NCBI GenBank assembly: GCA_947474005.1
Contig: CANJHI010000017.1
Location: forward strand, 1 to 52,749
DNA length: 52,749 bases
Origin: Alphaproteobacteria bacterium
GTDB lineage: Bacteria > Pseudomonadota > Alphaproteobacteria > Reyranellales > Reyranellaceae
Direction: 5' to 3'
A program made the translations under genes and the position numbers. The notes beneath the pieces were generated by a model, which worked only from the letters and a program-made list of their open reading frames with translations, was not told the origin of the DNA and did not search any database. Positions 8,171 to 16,637 of the stretch are shown here, in pieces. Positions within the stretch are counted from its first letter, which is position 1. Each line of letters opens with the position of its first letter.

Positions 8171-8461
8171 ATGACCTACAGGCTTTGGTGGACCGTGGGT
8201 TACGTCTGCACCTCCGAAAAGGAGTTCCTGGCCGCCAAGCACCGCCTGCTGCCCGCGGCCTACGAGATGCTCGACGATGCGCTGCGCCGGGCCAACCAGG
8301 TCGCCCAGGCCGGCGGCGTGGCGTGGCTGATCGAGGGCGACGACCGCACCCGCCTCGGGCGCGAGGCCATCGCCAAGACGATCGCCAAGCGCGGCAGCGA
8401 ACTTTCAGTCCAGCCCGCGGCCGCAACGCCGGCGGGCGGCTTCAATAGCCGGGAGCGCTAA
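8171..8461 (+). CDS. Hypothetical protein, 96 aa
   Basis: Not recognised. ATG at 8171 has a strong AGGAG six bases upstream, and the frame has high G/C in third positions. The N-terminal half is aromatic (MTYRLWWTVGYVCTSEKEF) and the middle is helical (AAYEMLDDALRRANQVAQAG). A WLIEGDD strand and a basic helix (AIAKTIAKRGSE) follow, and the tail looks disordered. The alternation of strands and amphipathic helices suggests a small cytoplasmic domain. It is convergent with the M20 amidohydrolase, and the two stop codons overlap (8458-8461). Confidence 0.65.
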   Translation: MTYRLWWTVGYVCTSEKEFLAAKHRLLPAAYEMLDDALRRANQVAQAGGVAWLIEGDDRTRLGREAIAKTIAKRGSELSVQPAAATPAGGFNSRER

Positions 8462-9654
8462 GCCGCGTCGCCCAGCTCGAGCTGGACGAGGTTCAGCCAG
8501 TAGGCGGCGCCCATCGTCAGGATCCGGTCGTTGAAGTCGTAGAGCGGCGAGTGCACGTGATGGCAGCCGCGCGGCTCCTCGTCGCCGCCGTTGCCGATCA
8601 TGATGTAGGCGCCTGGCTTTTTCTCCAGCATGAAGGCGAAGTCCTCGGCCCCGGCGATCGGCGGCGTGTTCGGCTCGACGTTTTCGCGGCCGACCGTCAG
8701 CGCCGCCGCCTCGACCGCAATCGACGTCTGCTCGGCGGCGTTGATCAGCGGCGGATAGCGTCGGAAATATTTGCTCACCGCCTCGCAGCCGCCCGCCTGG
8801 GCGACACCGGCCGCGACCTCGGCCAGACGCCGCTCCAGCAGCGACCGCACTTCCGGTGAGAAGCTGCGGGCCGTGCCGCGGACCAACACCTCCGAGGGAA
8901 TGACGTTGGGCGAACCGTAGGTGCCGGCCGCGATGTGGCCGACGCTGAGCACGGCCGCCTGGTTGGACGACACGTTGCGGCCGACGATGGCCTGCACCGC
9001 CACGATGAACTGCGCGGCGACGAAAGTCGGATCGGTGCCGCGCTCGGGCATGGCGCCGTGCCCGCCGGTGCCCTTGAAGGTGACTTCCCAGCTGTCGCTC
9101 GCGGCCAGCATGGCGCCGGTGCGGATGGCGAAATGGCCGACCGGGAAGCCCGGCATGTTGTGCATGCCGTAGACCGTGTCGCAGGGGAACTTCTCGAACA
9201 GCCCCTCCTCGATCATCACCCGTGCGCCGGCCTGGCCTTCCTCGGCGGGCTGGAAGATGAAATGGACGGTGCCCGCGAAGTCCGGCGCCGCAGCGAGCTG
9301 CTTGGCGGCCCCCAGCAGCATCGTGGTGTGACCGTCATGGCCGCAGGCATGCATCTTGTTGGGAATTGCCGAAGTGTAGTCGAAGTCGTTCTTCTCCTGC
9401 AGGTGCAGCGCGTCCATGTCGGCGCGCAGCCCGATCGTCTTCTGGCCCGGCCGGTTGCCCTTCAGGCTGCCGACGACGCCGGTCTTGGCGAGGCCGCGAT
9501 GGACCTCGATGCCCCAGGAGGTGAGCTTGTCGGCCACGATCTGCGCGGTCCGCTCCTCCTCGAACGCCGTCTCGGGATGGCGATGGATGTCGCGGCGGAT
9601 GGCGGTGAGGGCGGCGAGGTCAGCGGCCAGCAGGTCGGGTGTGTAACGGGTCAT
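8458..9654 (-). CDS. M20 family amidohydrolase (hippurate hydrolase / N-acyl-amino-acid deacylase type)
   Basis: The 398-aa cytoplasmic metallopeptidase-fold enzyme is expected to cleave an amide between an acyl or aromatic acid and an amino acid. All M20D motifs are present: GLRADMDALHL, HACGHDGHTTML (metal and catalytic His), FQPAEEGQAG (catalytic Glu pair) and GGHGAMPE at the start of the dimerisation domain. The C-terminal metal ligand lies in HHVHSPLYDF. Length is normal. The closest named families are hippurate hydrolase (HipO) and IAA-amino acid hydrolase-like enzymes; the exact substrate is unknown. The start is ATG at 9654. No obvious partner genes lie nearby; the region upstream holds the candidate RNA gene with its terminator. 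Confidence 0.9.
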   Translation of the reverse strand: MTRYTPDLLAADLAALTAIRRDIHRHPETAFEEERTAQIVADKLTSWGIEVHRGLAKTGVVGSLKGNRPGQKTIGLRADMDALHLQEKNDFDYTSAIPNKMHACGHDGHTTMLLGAAKQLAAAPDFAGTVHFIFQPAEEGQAGARVMIEEGLFEKFPCDTVYGMHNMPGFPVGHFAIRTGAMLAASDSWEVTFKGTGGHGAMPERGTDPTFVAAQFIVAVQAIVGRNVSSNQAAVLSVGHIAAGTYGSPNVIPSEVLVRGTARSFSPEVRSLLERRLAEVAAGVAQAGGCEAVSKYFRRYPPLINAAEQTSIAVEAAALTVGRENVEPNTPPIAGAEDFAFMLEKKPGAYIMIGNGGDEEPRGCHHVHSPLYDFNDRILTMGAAYWLNLVQLELGDAA

Positions 9655-9697
9655 GGCCGGAGACTAGCGGCGGCTGGCGTAAAAAGAAAATGGGCCC

Positions 9698-9734
9698 AAA
9701 AGAAAACGGCGAAGCCGGTTGCCCGACTTCGCCG
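9698..9734 (-). terminator. Strong rho-independent terminator on the minus strand
   Basis: CGGCGAAGTCGG (9734-9723) pairs with CCGGCTTCGCCG (9718-9707) around a GCAA tetraloop, 12 pairs with one G-U. It is followed by TTTTCTTTT (9706-9698). It lies upstream of the M20 gene, so it must end a transcript that begins between here and ~10.2 kb. Confidence 0.85.
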
Positions 9735-10083
9735 CTTCATTCGTCCCTGAAAGAACGCTCGTCACGTTCCTCCGCGGGGCGCGGTCCACCGTAGCCCCGG
9801 AGGGACCACGACAGGCTAGTGAAATTGCGAGATCCCCGCTCGCCACCACCATCCTCGGGTGCAGGCCGTCCATGCGCATGGACTTCCCACAACGAATCCC
9901 CGGCTGCTTTTTCCTGCCAGCGCTCTCCCTCGCGAGGGGTGCGCATCGTCCCGTCGGACGAGTTCGCAGGGCACTCCGAGAACCCTTCAGCGGCTTTCGC
10001 CACCGCGAGGAACCTTTCGGCCCCTCTCCGCGTGATGCGACCACCACGCTTCGTTGAGAGAAACTTTCTGCCCGGGCGCGCAA
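9707..10083 (-). ncRNA. Candidate structured non-coding RNA (unclassified)
   Basis: This 600-base intergenic stretch has no frame with the local codon bias, yet on the minus strand it is dense in hairpins. GGGGCC-GAAA-GGTTCC (near 10024) and GGTGGC-GAAA-GCCGCT (near 10003) are successive GNRA-loop stems. Others are CGTCC-GACG-GGACG (9960-9947), CCCTCGCGAGGG (9938-9927), GTCCATGCGCATGGAC (9883-9868), CCTCCGGGGC pairing with GCCCCGCGGAGG (9803-9769), and GAACG/CGTTC (9768-9752). A textbook terminator ends the series. Signatures of RNase P RNA, tmRNA, SRP RNA and 6S RNA were looked for and not found. The 5' end is a guess. An 88-codon frame (10003-9737, GTG) ends just before the terminator; it has unusually low G/C in third positions, so a small protein is the less likely alternative. 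Confidence 0.4.
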
Positions 10084-10261
10084 GCCTGCAAGCGCAGTTT
10101 CAAAGGCTTTCCGGTGGATTGCAGGGAAAACGAGGATTGAATCACGCGCGCCACAAGGGAGTGTGGTGCAGGCTCGTCGACGCGCTAAGCCTTGCCGCGC
10201 GGTTGTGTGCGCCGCTTGCTTCCTGCACTGTTCGCCGCTCCCTCATCCGTGATGATCGGCT

Positions 10262-11068
10262 ATGGCAGAGTCCACCAAACCCTTCGGAGCAAAACCCCGC
10301 CTCTATCACACGCCGTCGTCCTACTATTCGATGATCGCGCGCCTCGCGCTCGCCGAAGGCGGCATCGCCCACGAGCGCGTCTTCGTCGACATCCATTTCC
10401 GGCTGAGCCAGCAGCAGCCGGAGTATGTGCGGATCAATCCGGGCATGACCGTGCCGACACTGGTGCTGGCCGATCGCATCCTCGATCAGAGTCGTGATAT
10501 CGCCGAGTATGCGCTCGGCTCGGCGCTCGACGATGAGACAAAAACCTGGGTCGACCTTCACTACGGCTATCCGATCGAGGAATTGACCTTCGGCGGGATT
10601 CTCGCCCGCAATCCCCTGGCACGGATCATGATCCCGAAGCGGCTCGATGCGACGCGCCGCCAACTCCTCGCACTTGCCGCCAGAAACCCCGATCTCTCGG
10701 CCGTCTATAAGGCGCGCGCCGCGGTCTTTGCGAAGCGCGTCAGCACCTTCGAGCCGGACGCCGTCGTAAAACTTTCGGAGCGGCGTCGCACTGAGGCCAT
10801 CGGCTTCATGGATCGGCTCCAGCAGGCCTTGGGCGATGGCCGTGCGGTGCTGGTCCCGCCCGCCTATGGCGTCGCCGATGTCGTCTGGACAGTATTTCTC
10901 GGGCGCATGGAATTCGCCGGTCTCGGCGCGGAGATTCCCAAGCGGCCGGCACTCGCGCGCTACTGGGGCGTCCTGCAGGCGCGTCCCAGTTTTTCCGCGG
11001 CGGATATATGGACGAAGTTTCATATCGGCCGCCTGATCGGCGGGATTTTGGGCATCGACAGAAGGTGA
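10262..11068 (+). CDS. Glutathione S-transferase family protein
   Basis: A 268-aa protein. Residues ~12-90 form the thioredoxin-fold GST N-terminal domain: PRLYHTPSSYYSMIARLALAE, the cis-Pro region MTVPTLVLADRILDQSRDIA, and the usual Ser/Asp glutathione contact near 77-79. Residues ~100-250 form an all-helical C-terminal domain (FMDRLQQALGDGRAVLVPPA, then ADVVWTVFLGRMEFAG). It is somewhat longer than a classical GST because of an insertion rich in basic residues around 125-175. The specific class and substrate are unknown; detoxification by glutathione conjugation, or a thiol role, is the family expectation. ATG at 10262 is well placed. It lies divergent from the candidate RNA gene. Confidence 0.85.
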   Translation: MAESTKPFGAKPRLYHTPSSYYSMIARLALAEGGIAHERVFVDIHFRLSQQQPEYVRINPGMTVPTLVLADRILDQSRDIAEYALGSALDDETKTWVDLHYGYPIEELTFGGILARNPLARIMIPKRLDATRRQLLALAARNPDLSAVYKARAAVFAKRVSTFEPDAVVKLSERRRTEAIGFMDRLQQALGDGRAVLVPPAYGVADVVWTVFLGRMEFAGLGAEIPKRPALARYWGVLQARPSFSAADIWTKFHIGRLIGGILGIDRR

Positions 11069-11080
11069 CGGCGTGACGCC

Positions 11081-11488
11081 CTAAGCTGCTTGATCCGTGG
11101 CCGTGCAGAAAAGGGCCAGCTTGTTGCCCAGCGGATCGCGCAGATAACCCACGAAGAAATTCTTGCTGTACTGGGCGCGGAAGCCCGGCGCGCCTTCATC
11201 CGTGCCGCCAGCCGCAACGCCAGCGCTGTGCAGGGCGTGAACCTGGGCATGAGTCGGCACACGAAACGCGATCATCGAGCCGTTGCCGACCGTGGCCTCC
11301 CGCCCATCGTAAGGCTTCTTGACGTACACGGCGCAGGGACCGTGGAAACGACCGGGAATGTCGGGGAGCGTGTAAGCCACCCCGTCCTTTTGCTCGGCCT
11401 TCTCGTAGCCGAGCGGCCCAAGGACTGCCGTATAGAATCGCTCCGAGCGCGGTATGTCGTTCGCGCCGATCGTCAAGTAACCCAGCAT
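11081..11488 (-). CDS. VOC family (glyoxalase/bleomycin-resistance fold) protein
   Basis: A 135-aa single VOC module with two beta-alpha-beta-beta-beta repeats. The first strand MLGYLTIGANDIPRSERFY followed by VLGPLGYEKAE is typical. The end FFVGYLRDPLGNKLALFC supplies the final strand with the conserved DPxGNxL motif. Many relatives in proteobacteria are annotated as glyoxalase- or lactoylglutathione-lyase-like without known substrate. The metal ligands cannot be assigned with confidence, so no reaction is claimed. ATG at 11488 is used; a GTG sits one codon upstream. It is convergent with the GST gene, 12 bases apart, which is consistent with but does not prove a shared thiol or aldehyde role. 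Confidence 0.88.
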   Translation of the reverse strand: MLGYLTIGANDIPRSERFYTAVLGPLGYEKAEQKDGVAYTLPDIPGRFHGPCAVYVKKPYDGREATVGNGSMIAFRVPTHAQVHALHSAGVAAGGTDEGAPGFRAQYSKNFFVGYLRDPLGNKLALFCTATDQAA

Positions 11489-11583
11489 CACTAACCCCGA
11501 CGATGTGATCTACCGGCGCGGAGCTTAACCTACAGGCGCACGTCTTGAGACGGCTGCGTCGCGCATAGCCGACCGTCCTGATG

Positions 11584-13434
11584 CTACCGTTCGACCTGAC
11601 TGACATCGCGAACGGCGCCGCGCGCCGCGTTGGTCGTGAGCGCCGCATAGGCGCGCAAGGCGGGCGAGACATGCCGCTTGCGGCCGGATGGTTTCCACGC
11701 GGCACTTCCCCGGGCCTCAATCGCCACGCGACGCTGGGCCAGCACCGTGTCGTCGAGATCGAGGCGGATGGTGCGGTTGGGAATGTCGATCACGATGGAG
11801 TCGCCCGTCTCCACCAACGCGATCAATCCGCCCTCGGCCGCCTCGGGCGAGACATGGCCGATCGAGAGGCCCGAGCTGCCGCCGGAGAACCGGCCGTCCG
11901 TCACCAGGGCGCAGACCTTGCCCAGCCCTTTCGATTTCAGATAGCTGGTCGGATAGAGCATTTCCTGCATGCCGGGCCCACCCTTCGGGCCTTCGTAGCG
12001 GACCACCACCACGTCGCCGGGCTCGACCTCATTGAGGAGGATGCTGGCCACCGCCGCGTCCTGGCTCTCGAAGACTCGCGCCTTGCCCGTGAAGGTCAGG
12101 ATCGATTCGTCGACGCCGGCGGTTTTGACGATGCAGCCCTCGGGCGCAAGGTTGCCGGACAACACCGCCAGACCGCCATCCTTCGAAAAGGGATTCTTGG
12201 CGGAGCGGATCACACCCTTCTCGCGATCGGTGTCGAGCTCGTCCCAGCGCGCCGACTGGCTGAAGGCGACCTGCGTCGGCACGCCGCCCGGCGCCGCGCG
12301 GAAGAAGCGGCGCACCTCCTCGCTGGTCGTGCGGGCGATGTCCCAATGGCGGAGCGCATCGGCCAGGGTCGGCGCATGCACGGTGGGCAGGCTGGTGTCG
12401 ATCAGGCCGGCGCGGTCGAGCTCGCCCAGGATCGCCATGATGCCGCCGGCGCGGTGGACGTCCTCGACATGGACGTCGTTCTTCGCCGGCGCCACCTTGC
12501 ACAGGCAGGGCACCCGGCGCGACAGGCGATCGATGTCGGCCATGGTGAAGCCGATCTCGCCTTCCTGCGCCGCGGCCAACAGGTGCAGCACGGTATTGGT
12601 CGAGCCGCCCATGGCGATGTCGAGGCTCATCGCATTCTCGAAGGCGGCGAAGCTGGCGATGACGCGCGGCAGCACGGTCGCGTCGTCCTGCTCGTACCAG
12701 CGGCGGGCGAGATCGACGATCACGTGACCGGCCTCGCGGAACAGCCTCTCGCGATCGGCATGCGTCGCCAGCACCGACCCGTTGCCAGGCAGCGCCAGAC
12801 CCAGCGCCTCGGTCAGGCAGTTCATCGAGTTGGCGGTGAACATGCCCGAGCAGGAGCCGCAGGTTGGACAGGCCGAGCGCTCGACCATGGCCACTTCCTC
12901 GTCGCTGTAGCTGTCGTCGGCCGCCACGATCATCGCGTCGATCAGGTCGACCGACCGCGCGGCGCCCTTGACCACGACCTTGCCCGCTTCCATCGGGCCA
13001 CCCGAGACGAAGACGGTCGGGATGTTGAGCCGCATCGCCGCCATCAGCATGCCGGGCGTGATCTTGTCGCAATTGGAGATGCACACCAGCGCGTCGGCGC
13101 AGTGGGCATTGACCATGTATTCGACGCTATCGGCGATCAGCTCGCGGCTCGGCAGCGAATAGAGCATGCCGTCGTGGCCCATCGCGATGCCGTCATCGAC
13201 GGCGATGGTGTTGAACTCCTTGGCGACGCCGCCCGCCGCCTCGATCTCGCCGGCGACGAGCTGCCCCAGGTCCTTCAGATGGACATGGCCCGGCACGAAC
13301 TGGGTGAAGCTGTTGGCAATGGCGATGATCGGCTTGCCGAAATCGGAGTCCTTCATGCCCGTGGCGCGCCACAGCCCGCGGGCGCCGGCCATGTTGCGGC
13401 CATGGGTCGTGGTCCTGGAGCGATATGCCGGCAT
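11584..13434 (-). CDS. ilvD: Dihydroxy-acid dehydratase
   Basis: The 616-aa enzyme dehydrates 2,3-dihydroxy-isovalerate and 2,3-dihydroxy-3-methylvalerate in valine, isoleucine and pantothenate precursor synthesis. The length equals the E. coli enzyme. The first iron-sulfur Cys lies in [11 protein letters not shown] (C122), and the second cluster motif is [16 protein letters not shown] (~195-210). The family C-terminal signature is [22 protein letters not shown]. The start is ATG at 13434 with GGAGG six bases upstream. No other ilv genes are near. A long gap with a small palindrome and a REP-like double hairpin separates it from the divergent LysR gene. That regulator could act here, but nothing in the sequence proves it. 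Confidence 0.98.
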   Translation of the reverse strand: MPAYRSRTTTHGRNMAGARGLWRATGMKDSDFGKPIIAIANSFTQFVPGHVHLKDLGQLVAGEIEAAGGVAKEFNTIAVDDGIAMGHDGMLYSLPSRELIADSVEYMVNAHCADALVCISNCDKITPGMLMAAMRLNIPTVFVSGGPMEAGKVVVKGAARSVDLIDAMIVAADDSYSDEEVAMVERSACPTCGSCSGMFTANSMNCLTEALGLALPGNGSVLATHADRERLFREAGHVIVDLARRWYEQDDATVLPRVIASFAAFENAMSLDIAMGGSTNTVLHLLAAAQEGEIGFTMADIDRLSRRVPCLCKVAPAKNDVHVEDVHRAGGIMAILGELDRAGLIDTSLPTVHAPTLADALRHWDIARTTSEEVRRFFRAAPGGVPTQVAFSQSARWDELDTDREKGVIRSAKNPFSKDGGLAVLSGNLAPEGCIVKTAGVDESILTFTGKARVFESQDAAVASILLNEVEPGDVVVVRYEGPKGGPGMQEMLYPTSYLKSKGLGKVCALVTDGRFSGGSSGLSIGHVSPEAAEGGLIALVETGDSIVIDIPNRTIRLDLDDTVLAQRRVAIEARGSAAWKPSGRKRHVSPALRAYAALTTNAARGAVRDVSQVER

Positions 13435-13517
13435 TTTAAGCCTCCGATAAAGGTCGGCTGCCGGGATATGGCACTTTCAGAACACTGTGAAATATATTAC
13501 TGAGGTCTTATTAAGAT

Positions 13518-13534
13518 GTTTTAGATACTAAAAC
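13518..13534. promoter_or_regulatory. 17-bp perfect palindrome, possible operator
   Basis: GTTTTAGATACTAAAAC is a perfect inverted repeat (7-base arms, ATA centre) in the only AT-rich part of the ilvD/LysR intergenic region. It could be a binding site for the neighbouring LysR protein or another dimeric regulator. Confidence 0.35.
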
Positions 13535-13536
13535 GT

Positions 13537-13649
13537 CCAACCTCACCCTAAGGAGCGGCCGCAGGCCGCGTCTCGAAGGGTGGGCGACAACACAACTGGC
13601 TCCCACCCTTCGAGACGCGCGCTGCGCGCGCTCCTCAGGGTGAGGTTGG
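13537..13649. repeat. REP-like element: two 48-base inverted arms, each with an internal hairpin
   Basis: Arm 1 (13537-13584) and arm 2 (13602-13649) are inverted copies separated by 17 bases, starting CCAACCTCACCCT and ending GAAGGGTGGG. They differ at a few positions. In the middle, arm 1 reads GCGGCC-GCA-GGCCGC where the complement of arm 2 reads GCGCGC-GCA-GCGCGC, so the internal stem is kept by paired changes. That points to selection or recent spread as a mobile palindromic unit. It lies between ilvD and the LysR gene. Confidence 0.85.
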
Positions 13650-13679
13650 TGCGGCTCCAAGCTCGCGGATTGTGCTCTG

Positions 13680-14615
13680 ATGATCGACGTCCGGCAGTTG
13701 AGACATTTCGCGGCGGTGGCCCGGACGCTCCATTTCGGACGCGCCGCCGAGCAGCTCGGCATGACACAGCCGCCGCTCAGCCAGTCGATTATGGCCCTGG
13801 AGCGCGAGCTGGGCGCCCCGCTGTTCGTGCGGACGAAGAGGAGCGTGGCGCTGACGCCGTTCGGCGCAGAGTGGCTGACGCACGTCCGGACCGTCCTCGA
13901 CGGGGTGAATGAACTGCCCGAGGTGGCGAAGCGGCTGCGCAGCGGCACCGCCGGCCGGCTCGCGATCTCCTTCGTGAGCACGGCCGACTACAACATCCTG
14001 CCGACGCTGGTGCGCCGCTACGCCTCGCTCTTTCCCGATGTCGAGATCTCGCTGACGGAAGCCACCAGCGACGTGCAGATCGCGATGCTGCTCGAGGGCA
14101 AGGGCCATGTCGGGCTCATCATCCCGCCGCCGCATGCCGCCTTCCCGGCATCACTGTCCTATCTGCCGCTGGTTACCGAACCGTTGATTGCGGCCGTGCC
14201 GGAGAGCTGGACCACCGACGGAAGATTGCCTGTCCGGGCGGATCGGCTCCCGCCCGAAGCGGTGGTCGGCGCGCCGCTCATCCTGTTTCCGCGACAGAGC
14301 GCGCCCGCCTTCCACGATCTCGTCACCGGCTACTACGCCGCGCACGGCGGGCAGGCGCGGATCGTCCAGGAGGCGATCCAGATGCAGACAATCATCAGCC
14401 TCGTGTCTGCCGGAATGGGCATCGCCCTCGTCCCCGCATCGCTGCGCAATCTGGCACGCACCGGCGTCGTCTATATGGACCTGGGCGGGACAACACCGGT
14501 CCTGGAGACCGGGATCGCCTGGCGCTCCGGCGACACCACGGCGACGATCGGGCGATTCGTCAGCGTCGCGCGCGAGATGACTGCCGAAGTGCGCCCCTCG
14601 AACGGGGTGGCGTGA
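13680..14615 (+). CDS. LysR family transcriptional regulator
   Basis: A 311-aa LTTR. The winged HTH is residues 1-60: MIDVRQLRHFAAVARTLHFG, AAEQLGMTQPPLSQSIMALE, then LGAPLFVRTKRSVALTPFG. The effector-binding domain (~90-300) has RLAISFVSTADYNILPTLVR and the typical VSAGMGIALVPASL. It resembles the CbnR/BenM branch that responds to aromatic or carboxylic acids; the effector is unknown. The start is ATG at 13680. It is followed after 30 bases by hisA on the same strand, in the place where hisH often lies, so transcription from it could run into the his genes. Candidate operators are in the upstream gap, notably the palindrome at 13518. Confidence 0.93.
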   Translation: MIDVRQLRHFAAVARTLHFGRAAEQLGMTQPPLSQSIMALERELGAPLFVRTKRSVALTPFGAEWLTHVRTVLDGVNELPEVAKRLRSGTAGRLAISFVSTADYNILPTLVRRYASLFPDVEISLTEATSDVQIAMLLEGKGHVGLIIPPPHAAFPASLSYLPLVTEPLIAAVPESWTTDGRLPVRADRLPPEAVVGAPLILFPRQSAPAFHDLVTGYYAAHGGQARIVQEAIQMQTIISLVSAGMGIALVPASLRNLARTGVVYMDLGGTTPVLETGIAWRSGDTTATIGRFVSVAREMTAEVRPSNGVA

Positions 14616-14645
14616 CGCGGCCCGGCGCGCTAAACCGCCGCCGCC

Positions 14646-15374
14646 ATGATCCTGTTTCCCGCCATCGACCTGAAGGACGGCAAGTGCGTTCGCCTGCTGC
14701 GCGGCGACATGGCACGGGCCACGGTGTTCAACGACAGCCCGGCCACCCAGGCCAAGGCCTTCGCCCAGGCCGGCTGCGAATGGCTGCATCTGGTCGATCT
14801 CAACGGCGCCGTAGAAGGGCACCCGGTCAACCGCGCCGCGGTCCAGAGCATCCTCGCGGAAATCGAGGTGCCGACGCAGCTCGGCGGCGGCATCCGCACC
14901 ATCGAGAGCATCGCCCAGTGGATCGAGGCCGGGGTAAAGCGCGTCATCCTGGGCACCGTCGCGGTCAAGGAACCGGGCCTGGTGAAGGCCGCCTGCAAGC
15001 AGTGGCCGGGCCAGGTCGCCGTCGGCATCGACGCCCGCGAGGGCATGGTCGCGGTCGACGGCTGGACCAAGCAGAGCGCGGTGCGGGCGCTCGACCTGGC
15101 GCTGCGCTTCGAGGACGCGGGCGTTGCCGCCATCATCTACACCGACATCGACCGTGACGGCGCCATGGGCGGCGTCAATGTCGATGCCACGGTCACGCTC
15201 GCCCAGCATCTCACCACGCCGGTCATCGCCTCGGGCGGCGTCAGCTCGCTCGACGACCTGCGCGAACTGCGGCCGGCCGAGGAGCACGGCATCGTCGGCG
15301 CCATCGTCGGCCGCGCGCTCTACGACGGCCGCGTGACCGTGCCCGACGCCATCCGCGTGCTGAAGGGCGAGTAA
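14646..15374 (+). CDS. hisA: Phosphoribosylformimino-5-aminoimidazole carboxamide ribotide isomerase HisA
   Basis: The 242-aa (beta/alpha)8 barrel performs the Amadori rearrangement of ProFAR to PRFAR in histidine synthesis. The N-terminus [17 protein letters not shown] has catalytic Asp8. The second catalytic Asp lies in [10 protein letters not shown] (~128). Phosphate-binding loops QLGGGIRT and [12 protein letters not shown] are intact. The ATG at 14646 has no clear Shine-Dalgarno sequence. First of three consecutive his genes (hisA-hisF-hisE), with 4 bases to hisF. hisB and hisH, which usually precede hisA, are not in the window. Confidence 0.98.
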   Translation: MILFPAIDLKDGKCVRLLRGDMARATVFNDSPATQAKAFAQAGCEWLHLVDLNGAVEGHPVNRAAVQSILAEIEVPTQLGGGIRTIESIAQWIEAGVKRVILGTVAVKEPGLVKAACKQWPGQVAVGIDAREGMVAVDGWTKQSAVRALDLALRFEDAGVAAIIYTDIDRDGAMGGVNVDATVTLAQHLTTPVIASGGVSSLDDLRELRPAEEHGIVGAIVGRALYDGRVTVPDAIRVLKGE

Positions 15375-15378
15375 GATC

Positions 15379-16152
15379 ATGCTCAAAGTTCGCATCATCC
15401 CCTGCCTCGACGTGAAGGACGGCCGTTCCGTGAAGGGCGTGCAGTTCGTCGAACTGCGCGACGCCGGTGATCCGGTCGAGCAGGCGCGCGCCTACGACGC
15501 CGCTGGCGCCGACGAACTCACCTTCCTCGACATCACCGCCAGCCACGAGAACCGCGATACCATCTTCGACGTCGTCAGCCGTACCGCCGAGCAGTGCTTC
15601 ATGCCGCTTACCGTGGGCGGCGGCGTGCGCACGGTGGAGGACATCCGGAAGCTCCTGCTGGCCGGCGCCGACAAGGTGTCGATCAACTCCGCCGCCGTGA
15701 CCCGGCCCGAGTTCGTGCGCGAGGCCGCCCAGAAGTACGGCGACCAGTGCATCGTCGTATCGATCGACGCGCGTCGGACCGCGCCCGGCAAATGGGAGGT
15801 CTTCACCCACGGCGGCCGCAAGGGCACCGGCCTCGACGCCGTCCAGTGGGCACACCGCATGGCCCGGTCGGGCGCGGGCGAGATCCTGCTGACCTCGATG
15901 GACCGCGATGGCACCAAGTCGGGTTTCGACCTGGAACTGACGCGCGCAGTTTCTGATACCGTGCCGGTGCCGGTGATCGCTTCAGGCGGCGTCGGTACCC
16001 TCAATGACCTGGTCGATGGCGTGACCCGGGGCGGCGCCTCGGCCGTTCTCGCCGCCTCGATTTTCCATTTCGGCGAGTTCACCATCGCCCAGGCGAAGGA
16101 GCATCTCGCTCGCGCCGGCGTGCCGATACGACAAATCTCGCACGCGGCATGA
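15379..16152 (+). CDS. hisF: Imidazole glycerol phosphate synthase cyclase subunit HisF
   Basis: The 257-aa (beta/alpha)8 barrel pairs with HisH. It uses ammonia from glutamine to turn PRFAR into imidazole-glycerol phosphate and AICAR. Catalytic Asp11 is in [16 protein letters not shown] and the second Asp in VVSIDARR (~130). The phosphate loops [12 protein letters not shown] and [13 protein letters not shown] are complete. Its paralogue HisA precedes it. HisH is not in the window and must be elsewhere. The start is ATG at 15379; the hisE gene follows after 80 bases. Confidence 0.98.
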   Translation: MLKVRIIPCLDVKDGRSVKGVQFVELRDAGDPVEQARAYDAAGADELTFLDITASHENRDTIFDVVSRTAEQCFMPLTVGGGVRTVEDIRKLLLAGADKVSINSAAVTRPEFVREAAQKYGDQCIVVSIDARRTAPGKWEVFTHGGRKGTGLDAVQWAHRMARSGAGEILLTSMDRDGTKSGFDLELTRAVSDTVPVPVIASGGVGTLNDLVDGVTRGGASAVLAASIFHFGEFTIAQAKEHLARAGVPIRQISHAA

Positions 16153-16232
16153 TTTTGGCGTAGAATTGCCGCAACGCCCGATCAAGAGGCGTCAGGATCG
16201 CCCTTCTTCCGGGCGGCGGAGTTCTCCCCTCG

Positions 16233-16616
16233 ATGGCCAAGAAGAAAAAAGCGAAGAAGAAGGCGCAGAACAACAAGCGCCAGGATCTCGTCACGATCGA
16301 CGAGCACGTCCTCGATCGACTCTATCTCGTGATCGACAGCCGCAAGGGCGCCGACCCCGACACGTCGTACACCGCCCGCCTGTTCAGCCGCGGCCGCGCC
16401 CAGATCGCCAAGAAGTTGGGCGAGGAAGCCGTCGAAGCGCTGATCGAAGGCATCAAGGGCGACCGGCCGAAGCTCGTCGCCGAAAGCGCCGACCTGCTCT
16501 ACCACCTGCTGACGCTGTGGGCCGCGACCAACGTGAAGCCCAAGGCCGTGTGGACCGAGCTGGCGCGCCGCGAAGGCCTGTCGGGCATCGCCGAGAAGGC
16601 AAGCCGCAAGCGCTGA
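16233..16616 (+). CDS. hisE: Phosphoribosyl-ATP pyrophosphohydrolase HisE, with Lys-rich N-terminal extension
   Basis: A 127-aa protein; the HisE core (~20-122) hydrolyses phosphoribosyl-ATP to phosphoribosyl-AMP. The core has [24 protein letters not shown], and the metal-binding helices [18 protein letters not shown] and [10 protein letters not shown] that define the MazG-like all-alpha fold. Residues 1-17 ([17 protein letters not shown]) are extra, about ten lysines, not part of the enzyme fold. ATG at 16233 has a GGAG about 11 bases upstream. A later internal start would remove the extension but no good candidate was seen. HIT genes follow, a common order after hisE in alphaproteobacteria. 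Confidence 0.95.
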   Translation: MAKKKKAKKKAQNNKRQDLVTIDEHVLDRLYLVIDSRKGADPDTSYTARLFSRGRAQIAKKLGEEAVEALIEGIKGDRPKLVAESADLLYHLLTLWAATNVKPKAVWTELARREGLSGIAEKASRKR

Positions 16617-16637
16617 CGAGAACGGCCAGAGACTGTC

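Noticed and set aside
9737-10003. 88-codon minus-strand frame ending just before the terminator
   Set aside because: Third-position G/C is well below that of neighbouring genes and it overlaps many RNA hairpins. A real small protein is not ruled out.
9698-10085. RNase P RNA, tmRNA, SRP RNA or 6S RNA in the intergenic gap
   Set aside because: The conserved RNase P core, tmRNA tRNA-like end and tag, SRP loop motif and a single 6S-like rod were not found on either strand.
11581-13503. 640-codon plus-strand frame opposite ilvD
   Set aside because: Composition is that of an antisense GC-rich frame, and ilvD on the minus strand is certain.
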